64,000 nt of DNA, taken from CAYXLI01 sp964464925 (GTDB lineage: Bacteria; Acidobacteriota; Terriglobia; Bryobacterales; Bryobacteraceae). The notes below the pieces were generated by a model. It worked only from the letters and a program-made list of their open reading frames with translations, did not search any database and was not told the DNA's origin. Shown here piece by piece: positions 25,044 through 33,071 of the stretch (position 1 is its first letter; each line of letters opens with the position of its first letter). The stretch covers positions 161,984 to 225,983 of the forward strand of contig CAYXLI010000010.1 in assembly GCA_964464925.1 (NCBI GenBank), given 5' to 3'. The position numbers were made by a program, and so were the translations under genes.

Positions 25044-25961
25044 CTACGCCAGCCGGAACAGCTTGCGCCCATTCTCCCAAGTCATCTTTCGGAACGCGTC
25101 AGGACTTGCTGTGTTCTTCAACAGCGTCAGCGTTTCTCGTGCCACGCACTTGCCCGCCAGCCGGCCCGCGACCGGATTGTTCGGCTGCCCCACGCCTCCG
25201 CCCTTTCCATCCGTGCACCCGCAATCGCTGCCGAAGATCAACTTGTCCTGATGGCGAGTCAGGAAGGCGGCCGTGAACTCCTTGTCTCGGGACAAAGCAT
25301 TGTTGCCCGAGTTCGCGGATAAGTCGCCAAACAGATTCGCGTAATCGCCCAGGAGTTTGTCCGTCACGCCTCCGCGTTTCACCGGGCCGGTCGGATATGC
25401 CACATCGTTGGCATAGTCGGCGCTGATGTTGGCCCAGAACGCATCCGCATGTCCGATGAACCGGGTCTTCGGATATTTCTTCAGCATCGTTTCGAAGCGC
25501 CTGAAGCCGGTGCTGAAAACTCCCTCTCCATCAAAATGCTGCACTTCCTGGAAATGCACCAGAATAGGGACGTTCAACTCCGCTGCCAGTGCGTACATGC
25601 GCTGGAGTTCGGGCCCGTCCGCCTGCACATGGAACTTGATCTCGCCGAAACCCGAAGCGCCGTCTTTGACTGCTTTGGCGAGAATATCCGCTGCGTCGTT
25701 CTTTGTAATATCGGTGCTCGCTGCCCACTCGAAACGGCCCGGGTATTTCGCCTGAATCGCGTGCACCTGCTCGGTTGTGCCGCTGCGTGCCAGTATGATG
25801 GCATTCGAAACTCCGCAGCCTTCAAGATGCGCGAAATTCCCGTCGGTGTCACGGCGGAGATGCAGATGGATATCGAGAACCGGCCCTCCCCACTGTGGCG
25901 CCTGCGCAATAAGTGTCGGCGCCGCGGCTGCCGCCAGTAGAAACTCTCTCCGATTCATCAT
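25044..25961 (-). CDS. Tat-exported amidohydrolase-family protein
   Basis: This is a TIM-barrel metal-dependent hydrolase of the amidohydrolase_2 type. A twin-arginine signal (NRREFLLAAAAAP) begins at the double ATG (25961/25958). The barrel opens with the metal motif DIHLHL, carries VHFQE and FIGHADAFWAN in the middle, and ends with the FGSDCG motif holding the last metal ligand. A longer reading from 26069 would run into the Nudix gene and lacks a signal peptide, so I reject it. Family members are hydrolases or decarboxylases; a periplasmic sugar-lactone- or ester-type substrate is possible but not shown. Confidence 0.85.
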   Translation of the reverse strand: MMNRREFLLAAAAAPTLIAQAPQWGGPVLDIHLHLRRDTDGNFAHLEGCGVSNAIILARSGTTEQVHAIQAKYPGRFEWAASTDITKNDAADILAKAVKDGASGFGEIKFHVQADGPELQRMYALAAELNVPILVHFQEVQHFDGEGVFSTGFRRFETMLKKYPKTRFIGHADAFWANISADYANDVAYPTGPVKRGGVTDKLLGDYANLFGDLSANSGNNALSRDKEFTAAFLTRHQDKLIFGSDCGCTDGKGGGVGQPNNPVAGRLAGKCVARETLTLLKNTASPDAFRKMTWENGRKLFRLA

Positions 25962-25977
25962 GTTGCGGGTTACTCTA

Positions 25978-26517
25978 TCACGAGCGAAGCAGGCGGGCGG
26001 CGGCTCTGCGGATAGGGCCAGGCAAGTCGTACCGGTCGAACTCATCCAGCGGGCACCACAGCACAGCACGGCTTTCTTCGGAGCAAACCAGTTCCTCTGC
26101 CGTCGCGTGCAGTCCCCAGATCAGGTCGTGGTGCAGGTGCAGCGGTTCGCCCTTTTTCGGGGGGATCGCGTGGACATCCACGTTGAGCAGAATGGCGGGG
26201 GAATTCGCCAATTGTGCTCCGGTCTCCTCGAGCACCTCGCGCCGCGCCGATTCTTCGGCCGTCCGATCTCCGGATTCTACATGCCCACCAGGCAGCAGCC
26301 AGCGGTCCAGCCTGCGGTGATGCACCAGCAGCAATTTGTCCCGCGTGGGATTCAATACAGCCCCGGTGCACGTGATGTGTCCAGGCGTGAAGGTGTGCCG
26401 CGAGAAGGGTTCAGGCGACTGCCGGAGAAGCGCAAGGATCAGTTCCTGGCTCTTCAGCGCCTCTCCATCCTGGCGTGTCTCAAATGACGTAACCGCCGCA
26501 ACCGTGCCTTCCAGCAT
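25978..26517 (-). CDS. Nudix hydrolase
   Basis: The Nudix box is intact: Gly78 and a GGHVESG opening, then the REVLEETGA end with the REVLEE metal-binding glutamates (93-101). Nudix enzymes hydrolyse nucleoside diphosphates linked to other groups, such as nucleotide sugars, oxidised nucleotides or coenzymes. The total length of 179 residues includes an N-terminal helix (about 10-35) before the fold. The ATG at 26517 lies 4 nt after the stop of the previous gene; the longer frame begins inside that gene. The substrate cannot be read from the sequence. Confidence 0.88.
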   Translation of the reverse strand: MLEGTVAAVTSFETRQDGEALKSQELILALLRQSPEPFSRHTFTPGHITCTGAVLNPTRDKLLLVHHRRLDRWLLPGGHVESGDRTAEESARREVLEETGAQLANSPAILLNVDVHAIPPKKGEPLHLHHDLIWGLHATAEELVCSEESRAVLWCPLDEFDRYDLPGPIRRAAARLLRS

Positions 26518-26521
26518 CCGG

Positions 26522-27268
26522 TTACTTACTCTTGTCCACCAGCGCCTGAACATCGGCCGGGAGTTTGAACCTGTCAGCGGGAATCTCAACGTTGTACTTC
26601 ACCGAATCGAACTTCATATTCATTTCGCGTCCCATTACTTTGGTCGTGATCGTGCGCGGAGTCTTCACGCCCTCCACCGTGGTGAACTCACCGATCGTGA
26701 TCTCGGATGGCACTTCGCCCATCTGTGTCACATAAATGCTGGAGATCTTCACAATCATTCCGGTGCTCTTGTCGTAGTAGCGCGTTTCTTTCCGTCCTAC
26801 CTTCGGCGTCAGTTCCAGCTTGTAGCACTGCTTGCCGTCCACCGTCTCTACTCCCACGGTTTCAGCCTTGGTGAAGTAGTCGCGCCAGTTCGCGTCTTTG
26901 TTCAGTGCCGACTGAAGGGCCATCGCCTTCTCGTCGCCATCCTTCAACCGGGCGCCCATCATGGCCGATTTTGTCCAGGCCACTTTGCCATCCGACCCCT
27001 CTTCGAACATCCCGACGCCGGGAAATTCGGAACTCTGATATTTCAAATTCGGCTCTTTCAAATACGAGGTGACCTTCACGCTGATATTCTGCGCCGGGAT
27101 GCTCATCGTGCCTTCCATTACGGCTGATTTCACTTTGTTGTGAGCCGACTTCCCGCCGGTCACTTCCACATAGCGGTCCAGGACCGTCTCGGCCTTCGGC
27201 AGCGCCTCATCGGCCCCGGACGCAGCATACGCACAGAACAAAATAGCAACGAAATGTTTTATCTTCAT
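26522..27268 (-). CDS. Exported LolA-like/outer-membrane-sorting-like protein
   Basis: This 248-residue protein begins with a signal peptide (about 1-18) and continues as an antiparallel beta-rich protein of the LolA/LolB-like kind. Typical features are an opening helix VLDRYVEVTGG, a strand series with YLKEPNLKYQ, and a KxxRYYDKSTGMIVKIS stretch near 160. Proteins of this type are common and multicopy in Acidobacteriota and are thought to bind lipid or lipoprotein. ATG at 27268 overlaps the S41 gene stop by 4 nt and gives the better signal peptide than the ATG 15 nt upstream. Confidence 0.7.
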   Translation of the reverse strand: MKIKHFVAILFCAYAASGADEALPKAETVLDRYVEVTGGKSAHNKVKSAVMEGTMSIPAQNISVKVTSYLKEPNLKYQSSEFPGVGMFEEGSDGKVAWTKSAMMGARLKDGDEKAMALQSALNKDANWRDYFTKAETVGVETVDGKQCYKLELTPKVGRKETRYYDKSTGMIVKISSIYVTQMGEVPSEITIGEFTTVEGVKTPRTITTKVMGREMNMKFDSVKYNVEIPADRFKLPADVQALVDKSK

Positions 27269-28536
27269 TTTCCTTCGATCCATTGAGCGGCCGCATCCAT
27301 CACGGGGTCTCGCCCCGTCAGCAGAGCCGCGCGCGTCAGTTTCACTTCCTGGTCGGGCGTAACACCCAAACCCTCCAGCGGCTTCCCGCCTTCTGATATG
27401 TAGTTAGCCACCGCGTACTGAAACCCATCTCCATTCGGCAAGTGGATAATCACAGACGGCAGCGCCGCTCCGGGCGTGCGTGTGCCAAAAATCCGTGCGC
27501 GCCCCAAGTCTTTCAAGCCACCCGCGAAAATCTCCGACGTGGACGCAGAGCCCTCATCCACCAGAACGGCCAATTTCCCCCGAAACGTTTCTCCGCGAGG
27601 ATTGATTACGAACTTCAGCTTCGTTTCCCGCGTGATGATCGTACCGAGTTGCAAATTCTTTTTGTCAACAAACCAACCCGCCATGCCGGTCGCCATGAAT
27701 CCGATGCCGCCCGGATTGCCGCGTAAATCGATGATGAAACCATCGCATTTCGCGCAAGCCTCCACCGCCTCCCCGAACTTCGGCACAATCTCCGCCGGTT
27801 GCAGAAAGATGTTGAAGTGGACATAGCCGATGCGATTCTCCACCTTTTTCGACTCGATCCACACAGGTGTCGGCGGCAACAGTCCGAACTGCGCAATCTT
27901 GCCCTTCGGCGGAGCGAGTTGTAGCGGCACGTTCTGCTTCTGATCCTTACTGTCCAATAGTTCCAGTGCGAGCGTCTGGCCGGTTCTCCCGTGCAGCCTC
28001 CACCGGATCACGGAGCGCAGCATCAGTCCCACATGCGGTGGATTTGCCTCAAGGATTTTTTGCAGTAAAGGATCCAACTCGCGATCACCGGCCTTGGTCA
28101 GTATCCAGCCCGGCCGGATTCCGGCCCTTGCCGCCGGCCCGTCCGGATCCACCGTGCGCACCATCGCGCGGCCTTCTACCGCTTCCACTTCCATCCCGGT
28201 ACTTCCGTTTTCCGCCGGGGTGCCATCACTCTGCACGTCACGATACACTTCGGTCGGCAGAACGGCAAAATGGGAGACGCCCAGCCGGTCGGTCATTGCT
28301 TGCAGCACCCGGCGCGCCTCTTCCATTGTCGTCGCCCGCTCCATCTGTGGGCGCAGTTCGGTCCGAACCGAATCCCAATCGAGGCCGCCCAGCTTCGGGT
28401 CCCAATACTGCTCCTTCACCGTGGTCCAGACCAGGTCGAAACTCTCCAGGTTCTTCGATTTCTGTAAGGGATTTAATTCGGGTGCCGCCTGAACGGATAG
28501 CAACGTAAAGCACAGCAGCGACGTCAGGCGAAACAT
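27265..28536 (-). CDS. Exported S41-family (CtpA/tricorn-like) protein lacking the usual lysine
   Basis: This 423-residue protein has a signal peptide (about 1-17), an N-terminal helical cap (about 25-100), a PDZ domain (about 105-200) and the S41 core. The serine motif is VDEGSASTSEIFAGGLKD with Ser332. The lysine that normally follows in an FGKG motif is replaced: the equivalent stretch reads FGTRTPGAAL. It may use another base, as tricorn-type relatives do, or be inactive. It is divergent from the glycine-zipper gene and leads the minus-strand group that runs to 24258. ATG at 28536 gives the best signal peptide; an earlier one at 28575 lies across the divergent promoter region. Confidence 0.82.
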   Translation of the reverse strand: MFRLTSLLCFTLLSVQAAPELNPLQKSKNLESFDLVWTTVKEQYWDPKLGGLDWDSVRTELRPQMERATTMEEARRVLQAMTDRLGVSHFAVLPTEVYRDVQSDGTPAENGSTGMEVEAVEGRAMVRTVDPDGPAARAGIRPGWILTKAGDRELDPLLQKILEANPPHVGLMLRSVIRWRLHGRTGQTLALELLDSKDQKQNVPLQLAPPKGKIAQFGLLPPTPVWIESKKVENRIGYVHFNIFLQPAEIVPKFGEAVEACAKCDGFIIDLRGNPGGIGFMATGMAGWFVDKKNLQLGTIITRETKLKFVINPRGETFRGKLAVLVDEGSASTSEIFAGGLKDLGRARIFGTRTPGAALPSVIIHLPNGDGFQYAVANYISEGGKPLEGLGVTPDQEVKLTRAALLTGRDPVMDAAAQWIEGK

Positions 28537-28578
28537 GAAGGGCTCGTCTGATTGTAATACCGGAGGAGGAAACATACA

Positions 28579-29112
28579 GTGAGAGCACTAATCCAAGCCG
28601 CGCTGGCCACCGCTTTGCTGGCCAATGCAGGATTTGCGTCGGATTTTCCGTCAGGCAAAACGATTCGCGTGCGGCTGGGGCAAACAATCTCATCGGCGAA
28701 GGCACGCACCGGCCAGACATGGGACGGAACCCTGGCGTCTGATTTGACGGCGAATGGGCAGGTGATTGCGCGTCGCGGCGTTCCAGTCGAGGGCCGGATC
28801 GCGGAGTCAAACGCTTCGGGAAGGCTATCGGATCGTGCCGTGCTTCGTCTCCAATTGACTTCCATTGATGGCCGCCCGGTCAACACGAACACTATCACCA
28901 GGGAAGGGAAGAAGCACGGGAAACGGAATGTTGGCGCGGCCGGGAGCGGGGCAGCCCTCGGCGCGATCATCGGAGCGATGGCGGGTGGTGGCAAAGGCGC
29001 GGCTATTGGCGCCGGCGCTGGAGCAGTGGCGGGCACAGCCGGAGCCGCTGCAACGGGTAAGAAGGATGTTGTTTTTCCGGTGGAGTCGGTAGTGACGTTT
29101 ACTACCAGGTAG
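28579..29112 (+). CDS. Exported glycine-zipper protein
   Basis: This 177-residue protein starts at GTG after a strong GGAGGAG site and has a signal peptide (about 1-20). Residues 25-110 form a small beta-domain. Residues 118-155 are a glycine-zipper membrane stretch with repeated GxxxG/AxxxG steps (GAALGAIIGAMAGG and GAAIGAGAGAVAG), as in Rickettsia 17-kDa surface antigen-like and OmpA-associated proteins. It may insert into the outer membrane or oligomerise there. No enzyme motif is seen. The gene ends 17 nt before the shared terminator at 29130. Confidence 0.72.
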   Translation: MRALIQAALATALLANAGFASDFPSGKTIRVRLGQTISSAKARTGQTWDGTLASDLTANGQVIARRGVPVEGRIAESNASGRLSDRAVLRLQLTSIDGRPVNTNTITREGKKHGKRNVGAAGSGAALGAIIGAMAGGGKGAAIGAGAGAVAGTAGAAATGKKDVVFPVESVVTFTTR

Positions 29113-29129
29113 GCGGGAACCACATCAGG

Positions 29130-29163
29130 GTTGGGAAGTCTGCTGCAGCGCAGGCTTCCCAAC
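29130..29163. terminator. Shared hairpin between convergent glycine-zipper and csp genes
   Basis: GTTGGGAAG pairs with CTTCCCAAC (perfect 9 bp) around a 16-nt interior that can pair further. It lies between the ends of two convergent genes. Neither side has a strong T-run, so it may act as a 3'-end or stability structure for both. Confidence 0.6.
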
Positions 29164-29174
29164 GGTAAGAACTA

Positions 29175-29381
29175 CTAAGCGATCGGCGTCACCTCTTCTG
29201 CCTGGAGACCCTTGGGCCCCTTCTTCACAGTGAACTGAACCTGTGCCCCCTCATCCAAGGTGCGATAGCCATTCGAGTTGATCGCAGAGAAGTGAACAAA
29301 CACATCTTCTCCGTTCTCCCGCTGGATGAAGCCAAAACCCTTGGCTGCATTAAACCACTTCACGATACCTTTTTCTTTCAT
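29175..29381 (-). CDS. Cold-shock protein, CspA family
   Basis: This 68-residue OB-fold single-strand RNA/DNA chaperone begins [22 protein letters not shown]1 is GFGFIQR and RNP2 is DVFVHFSAI, both complete. Such proteins melt mRNA secondary structure and act as transcription antiterminators. A possible AAGGAAG Shine-Dalgarno lies 11 nt before the ATG. A long upstream stretch without genes (29382-29668) fits the long structured leaders common in this family, though I cannot name a cold-box motif. Confidence 0.97.
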   Translation of the reverse strand: MKEKGIVKWFNAAKGFGFIQRENGEDVFVHFSAINSNGYRTLDEGAQVQFTVKKGPKGLQAEEVTPIA

Positions 29382-29668
29382 GCGAATACTTACTTCCTTT
29401 TCGAGCTATTCCCTGCAAGCTGGCTGTTTGCACGAACACACATACATCCGCCCCTGCGATCTCGACCGCAGGCCGGTTACGCACCAACTTTGGAATGCCT
29501 TTTGACTATAACATGGATTGCTTCCCGCTACTTGCGGAGCAATGAAGGTGGGCCGCCGGGGGATGGGCTCGGTGCCGATCCCATCTGCTAATTGCCCCTG
29601 CCCGAAAACCGGAAAGCAACCCCGCTAAGCTGCACAGGCTATTCCTTTTGTCAATTTAGCGTTATCGT
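29382..29668. other. Gene-free stretch between csp and the kinase-like gene
   Basis: This 287-nt region has no convincing gene. It should hold the csp promoter and leader on the minus strand (a TATAGT box lies near 29507-29512) and the promoter of the plus-strand kinase-like gene. An imperfect hairpin lies at 29562-29585 (GATGGG-CCCATC with an inner TCGG-CCGA). I do not recognise a riboswitch. Confidence 0.5.
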
Positions 29669-30571
29669 ATGGGCGTGGCACTCGCGGCTCAGCCACGCAT
29701 TCTCCTTCGGCCACCCGAGGAGCTCTGCGATCAGAAGCTGCGGAGGATAGGCGAAGGCATCGGCAAGGTGGTCTATGCCTCAGACCACTGGGTGGTCAAG
29801 CGAGAGCGCTCGAATCGGGAGGTAATCGCACTTATCGTCCTCTGGAAAATGCTCCGCCCGGTTCGCCGGCTCCTTCCTTCCCGGCTCCTGAGGTTCCTGA
29901 GAGTCCTGGTCCAGAGCGTAATGGTCATCGTGCCGAAGAGCGTCTGGTTTGAATCCCATGTTGGCGAACTCTGGCGCAACTACCGCCGGGCCGATATCCG
30001 CGGAGAATATCTCGCGCAGGCACATTTGTCGGGAAGCGGCCTCGTTCCCGAACAGATCAGCTTCCCGCCCGCGCGTGTCCGTGTCGGCGGTTGGCCCGGC
30101 TGGCTGATCGCGTCAGAAGCTTCCGAGCGCGTCGAGGCCACCCTGCATGAGCGGCTCGCGCAGCTATCCCGCCAGCAGCGTTTTGAGGAGGTTGAACTTT
30201 GGCTCGACCGGTTTCTGGCGCTCCGGCAGGCCGGATGGCAGCGCGGGGTCTTCTCCGTCGACGCGCACCTGAAGAACTACGGAGTCACCGGAGAACGAGT
30301 CGTGTTGCTGGACCCTGGCGGACTCACCAACCGATGGTCCGACATCGAAAAGCGGCTCACGTTTGAAGACGTCGTCGGCGAGCCGCACATCCAACTCGGG
30401 CTCGGACCGGCCCTCGGTGCGCGTCCTGATATCGCGGAGCGGTTTAACGCGCGGTGGAAGGCCATCGTCAACCGGGCGGGCGTGCGAGCCCATTGGCCAC
30501 ACCAGGATTCTGCTGAGTATCCATCACCTGCCGCAACTCGTAATCGCTCCAGGGTAGAATTAACGTCGTGA
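29669..30571 (+). CDS. Kinase-fold protein of unknown specificity
   Basis: This 300-residue protein has the pattern of an atypical protein-kinase/LPS-kinase fold: a short Gly-rich loop RIGEGIGKVV (26-35), VVK with Lys44, a catalytic-loop-like SVDAHLKNYG (196-205, Asp198 and Asn203), and a metal-binding LLDPGG (213-218, Asp215). A hydrophobic stretch at about 80-90 is probably a helix of the fold. Similar sequences act as lipopolysaccharide-core or antibiotic kinases, but I cannot choose. The next gene overlaps its stop by 4 nt (GTGA), so it is translated with the DinB-like protein. Confidence 0.6.
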   Translation: MGVALAAQPRILLRPPEELCDQKLRRIGEGIGKVVYASDHWVVKRERSNREVIALIVLWKMLRPVRRLLPSRLLRFLRVLVQSVMVIVPKSVWFESHVGELWRNYRRADIRGEYLAQAHLSGSGLVPEQISFPPARVRVGGWPGWLIASEASERVEATLHERLAQLSRQQRFEEVELWLDRFLALRQAGWQRGVFSVDAHLKNYGVTGERVVLLDPGGLTNRWSDIEKRLTFEDVVGEPHIQLGLGPALGARPDIAERFNARWKAIVNRAGVRAHWPHQDSAEYPSPAATRNRSRVELTS

Positions 30572-31119
30572 CTTACTACGGAGCAAAAGAGATCGCGGCT
30601 AGCTTCCGCACTGTTCGAAAGAACACCATCGCCATCGCCGAAGATATCCCGGAGGAGCAGTATGGGTTTCAGGCGACTCCCGAGACGCGCACTGTCGCCC
30701 AGACCCTAGTGCACATCGCAGTGCTGCCCAGCCTCGCGGAAAAGGTTCACTTCACCGACAAGCTCACCTCGCTCGAACGCCTCGACTTTTTTGGCATCAT
30801 GGGAGCCCTTATTGCCGAGGAGCAGGTGAAGCGATCCAAAGCCGAGATCGTTGCCCTGCTTCGGGAGCGCGGCGAGCGCTTTGCGAATCTGCTCGATGGC
30901 GCAACCGAAGACTTTCTGGCGCAGCAGGTGACCTATCCGCCCGGCATGGAGCCGGCCGTGAAATCGCGCCTGGAAATGCTGATCAGTGCCAAAGAGCACG
31001 AGATGCACCATCGCGGCCAACTGATGCTGATGCAGCGAATGATCGGCCAGGTGCCGCCGCTCACGCGTCAGATGCAGGCGTTCATCGCGCAAATGCAGGC
31101 GGCGAAGGCACACAGCTAG
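30568..31119 (+). CDS. DinB/YfiT-family four-helix metalloprotein
   Basis: The DinB superfamily has a four-helix bundle with a metal held by three histidines. These are visible here as His49 (TLVHIAV), His144 and His148 (KEHEMHHRGQL). Members act as bacillithiol or mycothiol transferases or remain uncharacterised; some are DNA-damage-inducible. The GTG start overlaps the previous gene by 4 nt. There is no export signal, so it should be cytoplasmic. Confidence 0.87.
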   Translation: MTYYGAKEIAASFRTVRKNTIAIAEDIPEEQYGFQATPETRTVAQTLVHIAVLPSLAEKVHFTDKLTSLERLDFFGIMGALIAEEQVKRSKAEIVALLRERGERFANLLDGATEDFLAQQVTYPPGMEPAVKSRLEMLISAKEHEMHHRGQLMLMQRMIGQVPPLTRQMQAFIAQMQAAKAHS

Positions 31120-31172
31120 AGGATCCCGAAGTCCTGCCGCCGGCCCCCGGCGTGCCATGCTGCTATTTCGCT

Positions 31173-32102
31173 ATGGAGTTCTTCGCGGTTTATCCGCTGG
31201 CGTTTCGATTGCGCGCAATGGATTCGATCCATTTCCCGGCATTGAAGCCAGGCAACATTCTGCGCGGGGCGCTCGGGACCATTTTCCGGAAGATCGCATG
31301 TGTGCCGGACTGCCCGGGTGTGAAGACCTGCGAACTCCGGAGGGGCTGTGCTTACGCCCGCGTATTTGAGCCAGGACAACAAAAGGGCGAAGGACCGAGC
31401 GGACTCGCGGACTGGCCCCGCCCATTCGTGTTTCGTTCAGCGGCGCTGGACGGGCGGACGGTTCAGGCTGGGGAAGAGTTCGGCTTCCTCCTGAATGTGT
31501 TCGAGAAAAGCGGCGAATCGCTCCCCTACTTTGTCCGGAGTTTTGCAGAGCTTGCGCGCGAGGGACTCGGCCCGGGGCGTGGCCGGGCGGAGTTGCTCAG
31601 CGTAGATCTTCCTGAAGAGTGTCTGTTTGACGGGCACTCCGTAAATGCGCGAGTAGACCCTCTGCGGATTCCGCTCGGCGGTGAGGGCAACGCAATATCT
31701 CACTTGCGGATCCGGTTCGTCACTCCGGCTGAGTTCAAGGCCCGCGGCGAGCTCTCACCACAGCCGGAGTTTGGAGTGCTGTTCGGAAGGGCCCGCGATC
31801 GCGTGAGTACGCTTCGCGCGCTATACGGAGATGGCCCGCTGGTCCTCGATTTCCGGGCGATGGGTGAACGTGCCCGCCAGATTCGAATCGCCCGGTGCGA
31901 CTTGCGGGAGGTCAGCGTGGAAAGGCGGAGCAGTCGCACGGCCCAGGTTCATCCGCTGGGTGGGATGCTCGGCGAAGTCGAATATGAAGGAGATTTGGCC
32001 GAGTTTGTTCCGCTGTTGCGAGCCGCGGAATATACCGGGGTGGGCCGTCAGACGGTTTGGGGAAAAGGCGAGATCCGGTTGGAGTGTCTCACCGGAAGTT
32101 AG
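31173..32102 (+). CDS. Orphan Cas6-like RAMP protein
   Basis: This 309-residue protein looks like the Cas6 family that processes CRISPR pre-crRNA. The N-terminal ferredoxin-like half contains PALKPGNILRGALG and a four-Cys segment (CVPDCPG, KTCELRRGCAY), as in many Cas6/RAMP proteins. The C-terminal half ends with the Gly-rich GVGRQTVWGKGEIRL typical of the RAMP nucleic-acid-binding loop. No CRISPR array and no other cas gene is present in the window. ATG at 31173 is my choice; a GTG at 31152 adds seven residues. It may be an orphan processing enzyme for distant arrays or an RNA-binding protein with a new role. Confidence 0.72.
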   Translation: MEFFAVYPLAFRLRAMDSIHFPALKPGNILRGALGTIFRKIACVPDCPGVKTCELRRGCAYARVFEPGQQKGEGPSGLADWPRPFVFRSAALDGRTVQAGEEFGFLLNVFEKSGESLPYFVRSFAELAREGLGPGRGRAELLSVDLPEECLFDGHSVNARVDPLRIPLGGEGNAISHLRIRFVTPAEFKARGELSPQPEFGVLFGRARDRVSTLRALYGDGPLVLDFRAMGERARQIRIARCDLREVSVERRSSRTAQVHPLGGMLGEVEYEGDLAEFVPLLRAAEYTGVGRQTVWGKGEIRLECLTGS

Positions 32103-32152
32103 TCGAGGCGCCCTCCCCGCAGGCCGTGACGCGTGCGATACAATCGCCGGGC

Positions 32153-33025
32153 ATGGGAATCCCTCCGGTTTCACGGCGCACTGTTTTGATGGCTGCCGCC
32201 GCGGGCAGCGCGCTTGCGCAGCAGAACAAAACTACACTCACGGCCTCGGCAGTCATTGAGCGGATCAAGAGCCAGGTGGGCGTACCGTGGCGAGCCGACA
32301 CAGTGGATAAGATCATAGCCGGAAGCGCGGATACCCCGGTAAAAGGCATCGCTACAACCATGATGGCGACGCTCGACGTCATACAGCGCGCTGTGGCGGA
32401 AGGGAAGAACTTCGTCATTACGCACGAGCCTACGTTCTATTCGCACCTGGATACAACGGACGCTCTGGCGCAGAATCCTACGTATCAATTCAAGGCGGAT
32501 TTCATCCGCAAGCATGATGTGGTCGTCTTCCGCTTTCACGACCACTGGCACGCACGTCGTCCGGATGGGATCGCCACTGGCATGGCCCAGGCGCTCGGCT
32601 GGGAGAAGAACGTAAATCCACAGGACCCGCGCGCTTTTCAGTTTTCTCCGACTCCGCTGATGCGTTTCGTCAAAGATATCGAGGTCCGGCTTCAAGCAAA
32701 GACCATCCGCGTGGTGGGCGATCCAAGTCTGCCGGTCAGCCGTGTGGCGGCGAACTGGGGCTATGCCAGCCTGTTCCCCGGGGCTCGGACTCTTGCTAGA
32801 GATGAGGTAGACGCCCTCGTTATAGGGGAAGCTCGCGAATGGGAATTGGTCGAGTACGCAGCCGATCTGGTTACGACGGGCAAGAAAAAGGCTCTCATCG
32901 TACTGGGCCATATCGTATCGGAACAGGCAGGCATGAAACTTTGCGCCGAGTGGCTGAAGCCTTTCCTTAGCGAGGTGCCGGTGGGGTTTGTTCCCGCGGC
33001 GGAAGCATTCTGGAGGCCCGCTTAG
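32153..33025 (+). CDS. Tat-exported Nif3-like dinuclear-metal protein
   Basis: Nif3/GTP cyclohydrolase I type 2-like proteins have a toroidal hexameric fold with a dinuclear metal site. The motif ITHEPTFYSH (metal His and Glu) is near residue 87, and GEAREWELVEYAADL with a late GHIVSEQAG supplies the other ligands. Unusually, the N-terminus is a Tat-type signal (VSRRTVLMAAAAGSALAQ), which implies a periplasmic location, whereas typical Nif3 proteins are cytoplasmic. The ATG at 32153 precedes this signal; a longer reading runs inside the Cas6-like gene. The substrate is unknown. Confidence 0.82.
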   Translation: MGIPPVSRRTVLMAAAAGSALAQQNKTTLTASAVIERIKSQVGVPWRADTVDKIIAGSADTPVKGIATTMMATLDVIQRAVAEGKNFVITHEPTFYSHLDTTDALAQNPTYQFKADFIRKHDVVVFRFHDHWHARRPDGIATGMAQALGWEKNVNPQDPRAFQFSPTPLMRFVKDIEVRLQAKTIRVVGDPSLPVSRVAANWGYASLFPGARTLARDEVDALVIGEAREWELVEYAADLVTTGKKKALIVLGHIVSEQAGMKLCAEWLKPFLSEVPVGFVPAAEAFWRPA

Positions 33026-33071
33026 GCATTGGCCTTAAGCACTCCTGGACGGACAGAGTATCCTGAAATTT

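Noticed and set aside
29590..29640. Possible c-di-GMP or other riboswitch in the gap after csp
   Set aside because: A short GCGGGGTTGC-like match on the minus strand lacks the other conserved blocks of the motif.
31173..33025. CRISPR array or further cas genes near the Cas6-like gene
   Set aside because: I looked for regularly spaced direct repeats and other cas-type proteins in the whole window and saw none.
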